Source: Candidatus Nanopelagicales bacterium
Lineage (GTDB): Bacteria; Actinomycetota; Actinomycetes; S36-B12
DNA length: 9,000 nt
Reading direction: 5' to 3'
Assembly: GCA_018399515.1 (NCBI GenBank)
Contig: JAGYOB010000060.1
Coordinates: forward strand, 1-9,000
Shown here one piece after another: positions 1 to 6,127 of the stretch. Within the stretch, counting starts at the first letter, position 1, and the number at the start of each line of letters is the position of its first letter. A model generated the notes under the pieces. That model saw only the letters and a program-made list of their open reading frames with translations, ran no database searches and was not told where the DNA came from. Position numbers and translations under genes: made by a program.

Positions 1-52
1 TTCTCGATCTGATGACGACCCCCGCATTTGAGCAGTTGCAAAACCAGCTTGC
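1..52. other. Terminal segment that does not fit the dehydrogenase gene (possible insertion or assembly junction)
   Basis: On the minus strand the dehydrogenase family pattern ends at about base 53 (codon for Val259). The last 52 bases translate to a Cys- and Ser-containing tail unlike the expected propeller sequence. On the plus strand the same bases hold an open frame from base 3 reading LDLMTTPAFEQLQNQLATI, which looks like an amphipathic helix of ordinary coding DNA and stops at TAG 69-71, after crossing the apparent junction. This could be a fragment of a transposase or helper gene, a rearrangement point or a chimeric contig end. It may also simply be a divergent part of the dehydrogenase. 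The segment is too short to decide. Confidence 0.35.
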
Positions 53-829
53 GACGATCGGCCAGCCATAGTTGCCACCGGGGACGAGCAGGTTGAGTTC
101 ATCAGCGATGTTGGTCCCGAACTCGCTGGCCCAGATACGACCGGCGTCGTCGAAGGTCAGCCCCTGGACATTGCGGTGCCCGAGGGTGAACACCGGCGAT
201 CCGGGGAAGGGGTTATCGGCGGGGACCGCGCCGTCGGGTGTGACGCGCAGCACCTTTCCCGCCAGGCTCATCTGATCCTGGGCCAGTTCGGGCTCGCCGG
301 CATCCCCGGTGGCGACGTAGAGCATTCCGTCCGAGCCGAATGCCACGCGTCCTCCATTGTGGATCGACGCGCGGGGGATGCCGTCCACGATCACCTCGGG
401 TTCGCCCAGGCCCGCCGGGCTCCACGGCATTCGCACGACCCGGTTATCGGTGTCGGTCGTGAGATAGGCGTACAGCACGTCGTCGCCAGCATTTTCGCTG
501 TCGGGTGGCATAGCCAGTCCCAGGAGCCCGCCCTCTCCTTCGGCCTGCACGTCGGGAACGGTCCCCAACGACGTTCGCGAACCGTCACCGTCGAGCAACC
601 AGATGGTCCCCGAGTCACGTTCGCTGATGAGGTGTCGCCCTCCGCTGACCTGCGCCAGACCCCAGGGTGAGCGCAGCTCCTCGGTGACGGTGGCTGCGAC
701 GGAGGCGCCCGGCAAGGGTGCGATCGGTTCGACGGCAGTGGGGGTCGACATAGGTGAGCCGGCGCAGCCGGCCAGCAGGCCGATGCTCACCAGGGCGCCG
801 ATCAGGACGGATGCTCTGCGAGGTTTCAC
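1..829 (-). CDS. PQQ-dependent sugar dehydrogenase family lipoprotein, N-terminal part (3' end outside window or disrupted)
   Basis: Reading the minus strand from GTG at 829 gives 276 open codons to the window edge. Residues 1-22 form a lipoprotein signal: basic MKPRR, a hydrophobic stretch and the lipobox LLAGC, with Cys22 as the lipidation site, so the protein should sit on the outer face of the membrane. The rest matches the six-bladed propeller of soluble glucose/sorbosone dehydrogenases: SPWGLA near residue 54, EGGLLGLA near 100, IHNGGRVAFGSDG near 156-168 with the likely catalytic His157, YVATGDAG near 171, GHRNVQGL near 217 and GGNYGWP at 251-257. The family oxidises sugars or other alcohols with PQQ; the substrate is unknown. 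The usual E-G after GGNYGWPxV is missing and residues from about 260 no longer look like the family. The GGAGGG before GTG 829 directly abuts the start, which is unusually close, but no better in-frame start is seen upstream. Confidence 0.85.
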   Translation of the reverse strand, partial: MKPRRASVLIGALVSIGLLAGCAGSPMSTPTAVEPIAPLPGASVAATVTEELRSPWGLAQVSGGRHLISERDSGTIWLLDGDGSRTSLGTVPDVQAEGEGGLLGLAMPPDSENAGDDVLYAYLTTDTDNRVVRMPWSPAGLGEPEVIVDGIPRASIHNGGRVAFGSDGMLYVATGDAGEPELAQDQMSLAGKVLRVTPDGAVPADNPFPGSPVFTLGHRNVQGLTFDDAGRIWASEFGTNIADELNLLVPGGNYGWPIVASWFCNCSNAGVVIRSR

Positions 830-927
830 CCCTCCACTGTGCGCTGTCGCGCCGCAGGACGCGACTCGAGGCGGGGTTGACCACGTTGGGGAGGAATGTT
901 GGGCCAGAGTGTGGTGGGGTGTTCGGT
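830..927. other. Divergent intergenic region between the lipoprotein gene and the 2-hydroxyacid dehydrogenase
   Basis: This 98-base gap must hold the promoters of both divergent genes, but no convincing -10/-35 pair was found for either. It contains GGGGAGGA at 888-895, a strong ribosome-site sequence on the plus strand. That site is 32 bases from the best start of the dehydrogenase and is not in a useful position for it. A short frame from ATG 896 runs 11 codons and ends at TGA 929-931, overlapping the GTG start at 928. Confidence 0.5.
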
Positions 928-1809
928 GTGATCAGCGTTCCCCGCGACCTGCGCCCGGATCCGGCGCCCGAGGGTTTGGTGGCCTATGACGGTGTGCCCC
1001 CGGAGTCCGACCTCGATCGCATTCGGTTCTTCGTTCCGCCGTATATGGGTGGCCCGGAGGGTTTCGCGGTCATGGCCTCGATGCCGCTGCTCGAGGTCTG
1101 CCAGCTCCCCACCGCCGGATACGAGCACGCTGTGCCATTCGTGCCCGAGGGCGTAACACTGTGCAATGCCGGTGGGGTGCACGATGCGAGCACCGCAGAG
1201 CTTGCGGTCGGGCTCATCCTCGCTCGACTGCGTCGAATCGACGACATGGCGCGTGCGATGCCGACGGGCACCTGGATCTACGGCAGGTACGAGGCGCTGG
1301 CGGATAAGCGTGTGGTCATCGTGGGATTCGGTGGAGTCGGGCGAGCGATCGCCGCTCGCCTGGCACCGTTCGAGACCGAGGTCGTCGCTGTCGCCCGCAC
1401 CGCGCGCGAGGGTGTCGCGGCGATCACCGACCTGGAGTCGCTCCTGCCCACGGCCGACGTCGTCGTCCTCGCCGTTCCCCTCGACGACACGACGCGCGGC
1501 ATGGTCGATACCGGGTTCCTCGCGCGCATGCGCGACGGGGCCCTGCTTGTGAACGTTTCCCGCGGCAGCGTCGTCGACACCGAAGCGCTGCTCACCGAGG
1601 TGTCTGCGGGACGACTCGATGTCGCCCTCGATGTCACCGACCCCGAACCGCTGCCGGCTGATCATCCGCTGTGGCGCGCACCCGGGGTGCTCATCAGCCC
1701 GCACGTCGGTGGCAACACCTCGGCCTTCGCCCCGAGGATGCGTCGCCTCATCACCGAGCAGGTCGAGCGCTGGCGCCATGGCCTACCTATGGTGCACATC
1801 ATCCGGTGA
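928..1809 (+). CDS. D-2-hydroxyacid dehydrogenase family protein (NAD(P)-dependent)
   Basis: The 293-residue product belongs to the D-isomer specific 2-hydroxyacid dehydrogenases, which interconvert 2-keto acids and D-2-hydroxy acids with NAD(P)H. The Rossmann glycine motif GFGGVG is at 133-138. The catalytic triad of the family is visible: Arg212 in NVSRGSVVDT, Glu240 in DVTDPEPLP and His259 in SPHVGG. The N-terminal catalytic half contains the conserved PTAGYEH at about 61. GTG 928 was chosen because the preceding in-frame sequence is not protein-like and the reading VISVPRDLRP is a normal first strand; GTG 919 is the alternative. The short length, slightly under the common 310-330, fits several compact actinobacterial members. 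The substrate cannot be read from the sequence. The gene ends 18 bases before ilvD, whose promoter appears to lie inside its last codons. Confidence 0.88.
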   Translation: MISVPRDLRPDPAPEGLVAYDGVPPESDLDRIRFFVPPYMGGPEGFAVMASMPLLEVCQLPTAGYEHAVPFVPEGVTLCNAGGVHDASTAELAVGLILARLRRIDDMARAMPTGTWIYGRYEALADKRVVIVGFGGVGRAIAARLAPFETEVVAVARTAREGVAAITDLESLLPTADVVVLAVPLDDTTRGMVDTGFLARMRDGALLVNVSRGSVVDTEALLTEVSAGRLDVALDVTDPEPLPADHPLWRAPGVLISPHVGGNTSAFAPRMRRLITEQVERWRHGLPMVHIIR

Positions 1810-1821
1810 CTCCTCTAGTCT
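1793..1821 (+). promoter_or_regulatory. Candidate leaderless promoter of ilvD
   Basis: TGCACA (1793-1798, 4 of 6 to TTGACA) and TAGTCT (1816-1821, a TANNNT -10 box) are 17 bases apart. The ilvD ATG starts at 1828, only six bases after the -10, so transcription would begin at or next to the A of the start codon. There is no ribosome-site sequence upstream of this ATG, which fits a leaderless mRNA, a common arrangement in actinobacteria. Confidence 0.55.
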
Positions 1822-1827
1822 GCTTTT

Positions 1828-3525
1828 ATGGTGAACACCCCCGATATCAAGCCACGTAGCCGCGACGTCACCGATGGGTTGGAACGTGCGCCTGCCCGGG
1901 GGATGCTTCGAGCCGTCGGGATGTCCGACGATGACTTCACCAAGCCGCAGATCGGTATCGCGTCGTCGTGGAACGAGATCACTCCGTGCAATATGTCCCT
2001 CGATCGCCTGGCGACGGCTGCCAAGGAGGGTGTGCATGCCGGCGGTGGCTTCCCGATGGAATTCGGCACCATCTCGGTATCCGACGGCATCTCCATGGGT
2101 CACGAGGGGATGCACTTCTCGCTAGTCAGCCGCGAGATCATCGCCGATTCGGTCGAGGCGGTCATGCAGGCCGAGCGGCTGGATGGCATGGTCACCTTCG
2201 CCGGGTGCGATAAGAGCCTGCCCGGCATGCTCATGGCAGCGGCCCGGCTCGACCTCGCCAGCGTCTTCGTCTACGCCGGTTCGATCCTGCCCGGCAACGT
2301 GACGCTGTCCGATGGCAGCAACCGCGACGTGACCATCATCGACGCGTTCGAGGCCGTCGGAGCCTGCGCCCGAGGCTTGATGAGCCGCGAGGATGTCGAT
2401 CGAATCGAGCGCGCGATCTGCCCGGGCGAGGGAGCCTGCGGTGGTATGTACACGGCGAACACGATGGCCAGCGCTGCCGAAGCCATGGGGATGTCGCTGC
2501 CGGGATCGTCTGCTCCACCCGCGGTCGATCGTCGTCGTGATGGCTTCGCTCGACGCTCCGGCGAAGCGGTGGTGAACCTGATCCGTCAGGGAATCACCGC
2601 CCGCGACATCATCACCCGGCAGTCCCTGGAGAACGCGATCTCGATCCTCATGGCGTTCGGCGGTTCCACGAACGCCGTGCTGCATCTGCTGGCAATCGCG
2701 CACGAAGCCGATGTCGAACTCCACCTCGAGGATTTCCATCGCATCGGATCGAAGGTTCCCCTCCTCGCCGACGTCAAGCCGTTCGGGCGCTTCGTCATGA
2801 GCGATGTGGATCGTGTGGGTGGTGTCCCCGTGGTGATGCGAGCACTGCTCGATGCTGGCCTGCTCCACGGCGATTGCCTCACCGTCACCGGCCGTACTAT
2901 CGCGGAGAACCTCGCCGACATCTCACCGCCGGACCCCGATGGCGACATCCTGCGCGCGGCCGCTGATCCTCTCGACACGCACGGCGGGATCACCATCCTG
3001 TCCGGCTCCCTGGCACCCGAGGGCGCGGTCGTCAAGAGTGCGGGTGTGCCCGTGGAGAGTTTCGAGGGTTCCGCGCGGGTGTTCGATCGGGAGCAGTCGG
3101 CGATGGCTGCACTCGAGGACGGCACCATCGGTGCCGGTGACGTCGTGGTGATCCGGTACGAGGGTCCCAAAGGTGGCCCGGGGATGCGCGAGATGCTCAT
3201 GGTCACGGCTGCGATCAAAGGTGCGGGCCTGGGCAAGGACGTCCTGTTGATCACCGATGGTCGGTTCTCCGGGGGTACGACCGGGCTCTGCGTGGGCCAC
3301 GTAGCTCCCGAGGCCACCGACGGGGGGCCGATCGGGCTTATCCGCGATGGTGATCGCGTGCGCATCGACATCACCGCCCGCACGCTCGATCTCCTCGTCG
3401 ACGAGGCCGAATTGGAACGCCGTCGGGCAGAATTCGCCCCGTTGCCCCCGCGATACACCCGTGGGGTTCTGGCGAAGTACACCAAACTCGTGGGGTCGGC
3501 CTCCGGTGGCGCGGTCTGCGACTAG
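1828..3525 (+). CDS. ilvD: Dihydroxy-acid dehydratase
   Basis: IlvD converts 2,3-dihydroxyisovalerate and 2,3-dihydroxy-3-methylvalerate to the 2-keto acids that precede valine/leucine and isoleucine. The 565-residue length is normal for the family. Iron-sulphur ligand cysteines are in ITPCNMSL (Cys54), FAGCDKSLPGML (Cys127) and GEGACGGMYTANTM (Cys204). SDGISMGHEGM holds the metal-binding Asp86, Lys129 follows the second Cys, and RFSGG carries the probable catalytic Ser481. GGSTNAVLHLL near 278 and YEGPKGGPGM near 445 are further family signatures. The organisation suits the actinobacterial cytoplasmic enzyme with an iron-sulphur cluster. ATG 1828 has no Shine-Dalgarno sequence but sits right behind a -10 box. 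The gene precedes the attenuated ilvBNC unit and probably is transcribed separately, so it would not be controlled by the attenuator. Confidence 0.97.
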   Translation: MVNTPDIKPRSRDVTDGLERAPARGMLRAVGMSDDDFTKPQIGIASSWNEITPCNMSLDRLATAAKEGVHAGGGFPMEFGTISVSDGISMGHEGMHFSLVSREIIADSVEAVMQAERLDGMVTFAGCDKSLPGMLMAAARLDLASVFVYAGSILPGNVTLSDGSNRDVTIIDAFEAVGACARGLMSREDVDRIERAICPGEGACGGMYTANTMASAAEAMGMSLPGSSAPPAVDRRRDGFARRSGEAVVNLIRQGITARDIITRQSLENAISILMAFGGSTNAVLHLLAIAHEADVELHLEDFHRIGSKVPLLADVKPFGRFVMSDVDRVGGVPVVMRALLDAGLLHGDCLTVTGRTIAENLADISPPDPDGDILRAAADPLDTHGGITILSGSLAPEGAVVKSAGVPVESFEGSARVFDREQSAMAALEDGTIGAGDVVVIRYEGPKGGPGMREMLMVTAAIKGAGLGKDVLLITDGRFSGGTTGLCVGHVAPEATDGGPIGLIRDGDRVRIDITARTLDLLVDEAELERRRAEFAPLPPRYTRGVLAKYTKLVGSASGGAVCD

Positions 3526-3545
3526 CGCTGCGCGGGACGGTGGAG

Positions 3546-3551
3546 TATGGT
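3546..3551 (+). promoter_or_regulatory. Candidate -10 box for the ilvB leader transcript
   Basis: TATGGT fits TANNNT and lies seven bases upstream of the leader-peptide ATG at 3559. Transcription would start at about 3558-3559, giving a leaderless leader-peptide message. No clear -35 is seen near 3523-3528. An alternative reading is that GGTGGGTG at 3549-3556 acts as a ribosome site on a longer transcript coming from ilvD. Confidence 0.45.
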
Positions 3552-3558
3552 GGGTGAC

Positions 3559-3597
3559 ATGCAGCGGATCGTCATTGTAGGCAGGCGCGCGGGTTAA
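3559..3597 (+). CDS. ilvB attenuator leader peptide
   Basis: ATG 3559 to TAA 3595-3597 encodes the 12-residue peptide MQRIVIVGRRAG. Four consecutive codons (3568-3579) specify Ile-Val-Ile-Val, two of them ATT and GTA, which are uncommon in such GC-rich DNA and should make the ribosome more sensitive to charged tRNA supply. The design matches the leader peptides known upstream of ilvB in actinobacteria: a short run of branched-chain codons followed by basic residues and a final Gly. No leucine codon is present. An in-frame ATG at 3547 would add MVGD, but it has no usable ribosome site and overlaps the -10 box. Its stop codon overlaps the 5' arm of the stem at 3585-3595, so translation to the end would melt that stem. 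Confidence 0.85.
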   Translation: MQRIVIVGRRAG

Positions 3598-3630
3598 CCC
3601 CGAAGCGTCGCCTCAGGCGAACCCGCGCGC
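3585..3630 (+). promoter_or_regulatory. Attenuator stem: 11-bp perfect inverted repeat
   Basis: GCGCGCGGGTT (3585-3595) is exactly complementary to AACCCGCGCGC (3620-3630). The 24-base loop contains a small hairpin, CGCC 3609-3612 with GGCG 3616-3619. The 5' arm covers the last codons of the leader peptide, so a ribosome stalled at the Ile/Val codons leaves it free to pair, while one that reaches the stop codon covers it. This is the geometry expected of the regulatory stem in an attenuator. Its 3' arm ends one base before the terminator arm; AACCC at 3620-3624 can also pair with GGGTT at 3656-3660, a possible route to mutual exclusion. Confidence 0.7.
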
Positions 3631-3665
3631 ACCCTCCGAGCCCACCCGGGCCGGGGGGTTTCGTG
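3631..3665 (+). terminator. Intrinsic terminator of the ilvB attenuator
   Basis: A GC-rich hairpin forms from ACCCTCC (3631-3637) with GGGGGGT (3653-3659), one T-G wobble, then GCCC (3640-3643) with GGGC (3648-3651) around an ACCC loop. An internal GA/C mismatch separates the two stems. It is followed by a T-rich run, TTTCGTGTT, from 3659 counting the T that closes the stem. It lies 34 bases after the leader stop codon and about 100 bases before ilvB, which is the expected site for premature termination when branched-chain amino acids are plentiful. Confidence 0.75.
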
Positions 3666-3689
3666 TTGATAGGGCCGATGCGAGACCAT

Positions 3690-3713
3690 GGAGTGCACCG
3701 CAGGGGAGTGCAC
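3690..3713 (+). repeat. Direct repeat GGAGTGCAC x2 in the ilvB 5' untranslated region
   Basis: GGAGTGCAC occurs at 3690-3698 and again at 3705-3713, 15 bases start to start. The second copy runs into TGCAC, forming GTGCA-C-TGCAC, an inverted repeat around one base (3709-3719). It lies between the attenuator terminator and the ilvB start. A role as a protein-binding site is possible, but nothing beyond the repeats supports it. Confidence 0.4.
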
Positions 3714-3761
3714 TGCACGATCCCTCGTAGCGGGCGTGACCGGGGAATGAGGATGGCGAGT

Positions 3762-5534
3762 ATGAGCAGCACCACCGGTACCAACCCAACGGAGAGCGCG
3801 ACGCTGACCGGGGCGCAGAGTCTGATCCGCTCCCTGGAGCACGCGGGGGCCGAGGTCGTCTTCGGCATTCCCGGCGGTGCGATCCTGCCCGCCTACGACC
3901 CGCTGATGGACTCGACCATCGTGCGCCACATCCTGGTGCGCCACGAACAGGCCGCCGGCCATGCCGCGGAAGGGTATGCCGCTGCGACGGGTCGGGTCGG
4001 GGTATGTATGGCGACGTCCGGGCCGGGAGCGACCAACCTCGTCACCCCGATCGCCGACGCCCACATGGACTCGGTGCCCATGGTCGCGATCACCGGTCAG
4101 GTGCCGTCCTCGTCCATCGGTACAGATGCCTTCCAGGAGGCCGATATCCGCGGCATCACCATGCCGATCACCAAACACAATTTCCTGGTCACCGATCCGG
4201 CAGAGATCCCCCGGGCGATCGCCGAGGCCTTCCACCTCGCCTCGACCGGCCGGCCCGGTCCGGTCCTCGTCGATATCTCCAAGGACGCTCTGCAGGCGAC
4301 ATCGTCATTCACCTGGCCCGATCACGTCGACCTCCCCGGGTACCACCCGGTGACCCGGCCGCATGCCAAGCAGGTGCGAGAGGCCGCCCGGCTGATCGCC
4401 GAATCCCGTCGCCCGGTTCTCTACGTCGGCGGTGGCGTCATCCGCGCAAATGCGAGCCCGGCGCTGCTCCGGCTCGCGCAGATGACCGGTTTGCCCGTGG
4501 TCACGACACTGATGGCACGCGGTGCCTTCCCCGACACTCATCCCCAGCACCTGGGAATGCCGGGAATGCACGGCACGGTCGCCGCTGTCGGTGCCCTGCA
4601 GAAGTCCGACCTGATCATCGCCCTCGGCGCCCGCTTCGATGACCGCGTCACCGGGCGACTGGACACGTTCGCGCCTGACGCGAAGATCATCCACGTCGAC
4701 ATCGATCCGGCCGAGATCTCCAAGAACCGATTCGCCGACGTGCCGATCGTCGGCGATGTGGGGGAGTTCTTGACCGAACTCGTCACCGTCATCGACGAGG
4801 ACCGCGCCCAGGGACGCCAGGGTGATTACGAGGGCTGGTGGGCGACACTGGACAACTGGCGCCAGACCTATCCGCTGGGCTACGACCTGCCCGCCGATGG
4901 CTCACTATCGCCGCAACTGGTGATCGAGCGGCTCGGCGCCATCGTCGGTCCAGAGGCCGTGTACGCCGCCGGCGTGGGCCAGCATCAGATGTGGGCCGCG
5001 CAGTTCATCGAATACGACAATCCCAGAACATGGTTGAACTCCGGTGGCCTGGGCACCATGGGCTACGCGGTCCCAGCGGCAATGGGAGCCAAGGTCGGAT
5101 TGCCCGAGACAACGGTCTGGGCGGTCGACGGCGATGGCTGCTTCCAGATGACCAACCAGGAGTTGGCGACCTGCAGCATCAACGACATCCCGATCAAGGT
5201 CGCACTCATCAATAATTCCAGCCTCGGCATGGTGCGGCAGTGGCAGACGCTGTTCTACAACGAGCGATACTCGCAGACCGATCTGCACTCCCACCGATTC
5301 CCCGACTTCGTCAAGCTCGCCGAGGCGTACGGCTGCTACGGCCTGCAATGCGACAGTCCGGACCAGGTGGACTTGACGATCGAGAAGGCGATGAGTATCG
5401 ACGATGCACCGGTCGTCGTGGACTTCGTCGTGCACAAGGACGCCATGGTGTGGCCGATGGTGGCTGCCGGCACGAGTAACGACGACATCCTGGTCGCCCG
5501 TGAGATGGCGCCATCATGGGATCGAGAGGACTGA
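3762..5534 (+). CDS. ilvB: Acetohydroxyacid (acetolactate) synthase large, catalytic subunit
   Basis: IlvB condenses pyruvate with a second pyruvate or with 2-ketobutyrate, using thiamine diphosphate, Mg2+ and FAD, in the first common step of branched-chain synthesis. With the start at 3762 the protein has 590 residues. The N-terminal pyrimidine-binding domain shows VFGIPGGAILPAYD at 33-46 and the activating Glu62 in RHEQAAGHAAEGYA. The central domain has SKDALQ near 173 and ALGARFDDRVTG near 287. The C-terminal domain carries the thiamine diphosphate motif, from GDG at 457-459 to NN at 484-485. In-frame starts are 3747, 3753 and 3762; 3762 has GAGGA at 3749-3753 with eight bases spacing, and 3753 is nearly as good (GGGGA, six bases). 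The ilvN start lies seven bases after the stop. Expression should be set by the upstream attenuator. Confidence 0.97.
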   Translation: MSSTTGTNPTESATLTGAQSLIRSLEHAGAEVVFGIPGGAILPAYDPLMDSTIVRHILVRHEQAAGHAAEGYAAATGRVGVCMATSGPGATNLVTPIADAHMDSVPMVAITGQVPSSSIGTDAFQEADIRGITMPITKHNFLVTDPAEIPRAIAEAFHLASTGRPGPVLVDISKDALQATSSFTWPDHVDLPGYHPVTRPHAKQVREAARLIAESRRPVLYVGGGVIRANASPALLRLAQMTGLPVVTTLMARGAFPDTHPQHLGMPGMHGTVAAVGALQKSDLIIALGARFDDRVTGRLDTFAPDAKIIHVDIDPAEISKNRFADVPIVGDVGEFLTELVTVIDEDRAQGRQGDYEGWWATLDNWRQTYPLGYDLPADGSLSPQLVIERLGAIVGPEAVYAAGVGQHQMWAAQFIEYDNPRTWLNSGGLGTMGYAVPAAMGAKVGLPETTVWAVDGDGCFQMTNQELATCSINDIPIKVALINNSSLGMVRQWQTLFYNERYSQTDLHSHRFPDFVKLAEAYGCYGLQCDSPDQVDLTIEKAMSIDDAPVVVDFVVHKDAMVWPMVAAGTSNDDILVAREMAPSWDRED

Positions 5535-5541
5535 GCCGATC

Positions 5542-6066
5542 ATGAGCCGCCATACGCTGTCGGTCCTCGTCGAGGACAAGCCCGGGGTCCTGGCCCGAGT
5601 GGCCAGCCTGTTCTCCCGGCGCGGATTCAATATCGAATCCTTGGCCGTTGGTCCCACCGAGATGCCCGAGGTCTCCCGGATGACGATCGTCGTGGCTGTC
5701 GAATCGCTGCCGCTCGAGCAGGTCACCAAGCAGTTGAACAAGTTGATCAACGTACTCAAGATCGTGGAGTTGGAATCTGATTCCGCTGTTCAGCGCGAGA
5801 TCATGCTGGTCAAGGTGCGAGCGGATGCCTCCACCCGGTCATCGATCCTGGAGACGGTGAACCTCTTCCGGGCGAAGGTCGTCGACGTAGCCCTCGATGC
5901 CGTGACGATCGAGGCGACCGGCGACCATGACAAACTCGCAGCCTTTCTTCGGGTCCTCGAGCCCTACGGCATCAAAGAGCTCGTCCAGTCCGGGATGGTC
6001 GCCCTGTCGCGTGGAGGGCGCGCGATGACCGATCGCTCCCTCCGCCCCGTCGACCGGTCTGCCTGA
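5542..6066 (+). CDS. ilvN: Acetohydroxyacid (acetolactate) synthase small, regulatory subunit
   Basis: This 174-residue subunit binds IlvB, raises its activity and confers feedback inhibition by valine. The N-terminal ACT domain begins at once: HTLSVLVEDKPGVLARV at 4-20, then FSRRGFNIESLAVGPTE. The C-terminal half contains REIMLVKVRAD and the AcH-synthase small-subunit C domain, ending in GIKELVQSGMVALSRG near 147-162. ATG 5542 was chosen over the longer frame because the ACT domain starts directly after it and GAGAGGA (5524-5530) lies 11 bases upstream, inside the end of ilvB. The seven-base gap to ilvB indicates co-transcription and coordinated translation. The last residues, after SRGGRA, are a short extension of about 12 residues with no recognisable function. 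Confidence 0.96.
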   Translation: MSRHTLSVLVEDKPGVLARVASLFSRRGFNIESLAVGPTEMPEVSRMTIVVAVESLPLEQVTKQLNKLINVLKIVELESDSAVQREIMLVKVRADASTRSSILETVNLFRAKVVDVALDAVTIEATGDHDKLAAFLRVLEPYGIKELVQSGMVALSRGGRAMTDRSLRPVDRSA

Positions 6067-6115
6067 GCGATACCCTTCACTTCGCCTGCCGTCACGCACG
6101 ATCATCACGAATATC

Positions 6116-6120
6116 GGAGG
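6116..6120 (+). promoter_or_regulatory. Ribosome binding site deciding the ilvC GTG start
   Basis: GGAGG lies seven bases before GTG 6128, the best Shine-Dalgarno in the window. It fixes the non-ATG start and sits in a 61-base gap after ilvN that shows no terminator hairpin. Confidence 0.8.
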
Positions 6121-6127
6121 AAATCCC

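Noticed and set aside
176..670. 164-codon plus-strand frame opposite the lipoprotein gene
   Set aside because: The minus strand encodes a continuous PQQ dehydrogenase with a lipobox and propeller motifs. The plus-strand product has no recognisable features.
754..927. Longer start for the 2-hydroxyacid dehydrogenase at ATG 754
   Set aside because: The extension overlaps the start of the divergent lipoprotein gene, is dominated by Arg, Gly and Pro and has no Rossmann or catalytic-domain similarity.
826..1779. 317-codon minus-strand frame opposite the 2-hydroxyacid dehydrogenase
   Set aside because: It is rich in Arg, His, Asp and Gly with no domain, while the opposite strand has the full dehydrogenase motif set.
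3663..3761. N-terminal extension of IlvB from GTG 3663
   Set aside because: It would begin inside the T tract of the attenuator terminator, and the added residues do not look like the family. ATG 3753 and ATG 3762 have proper ribosome sites.
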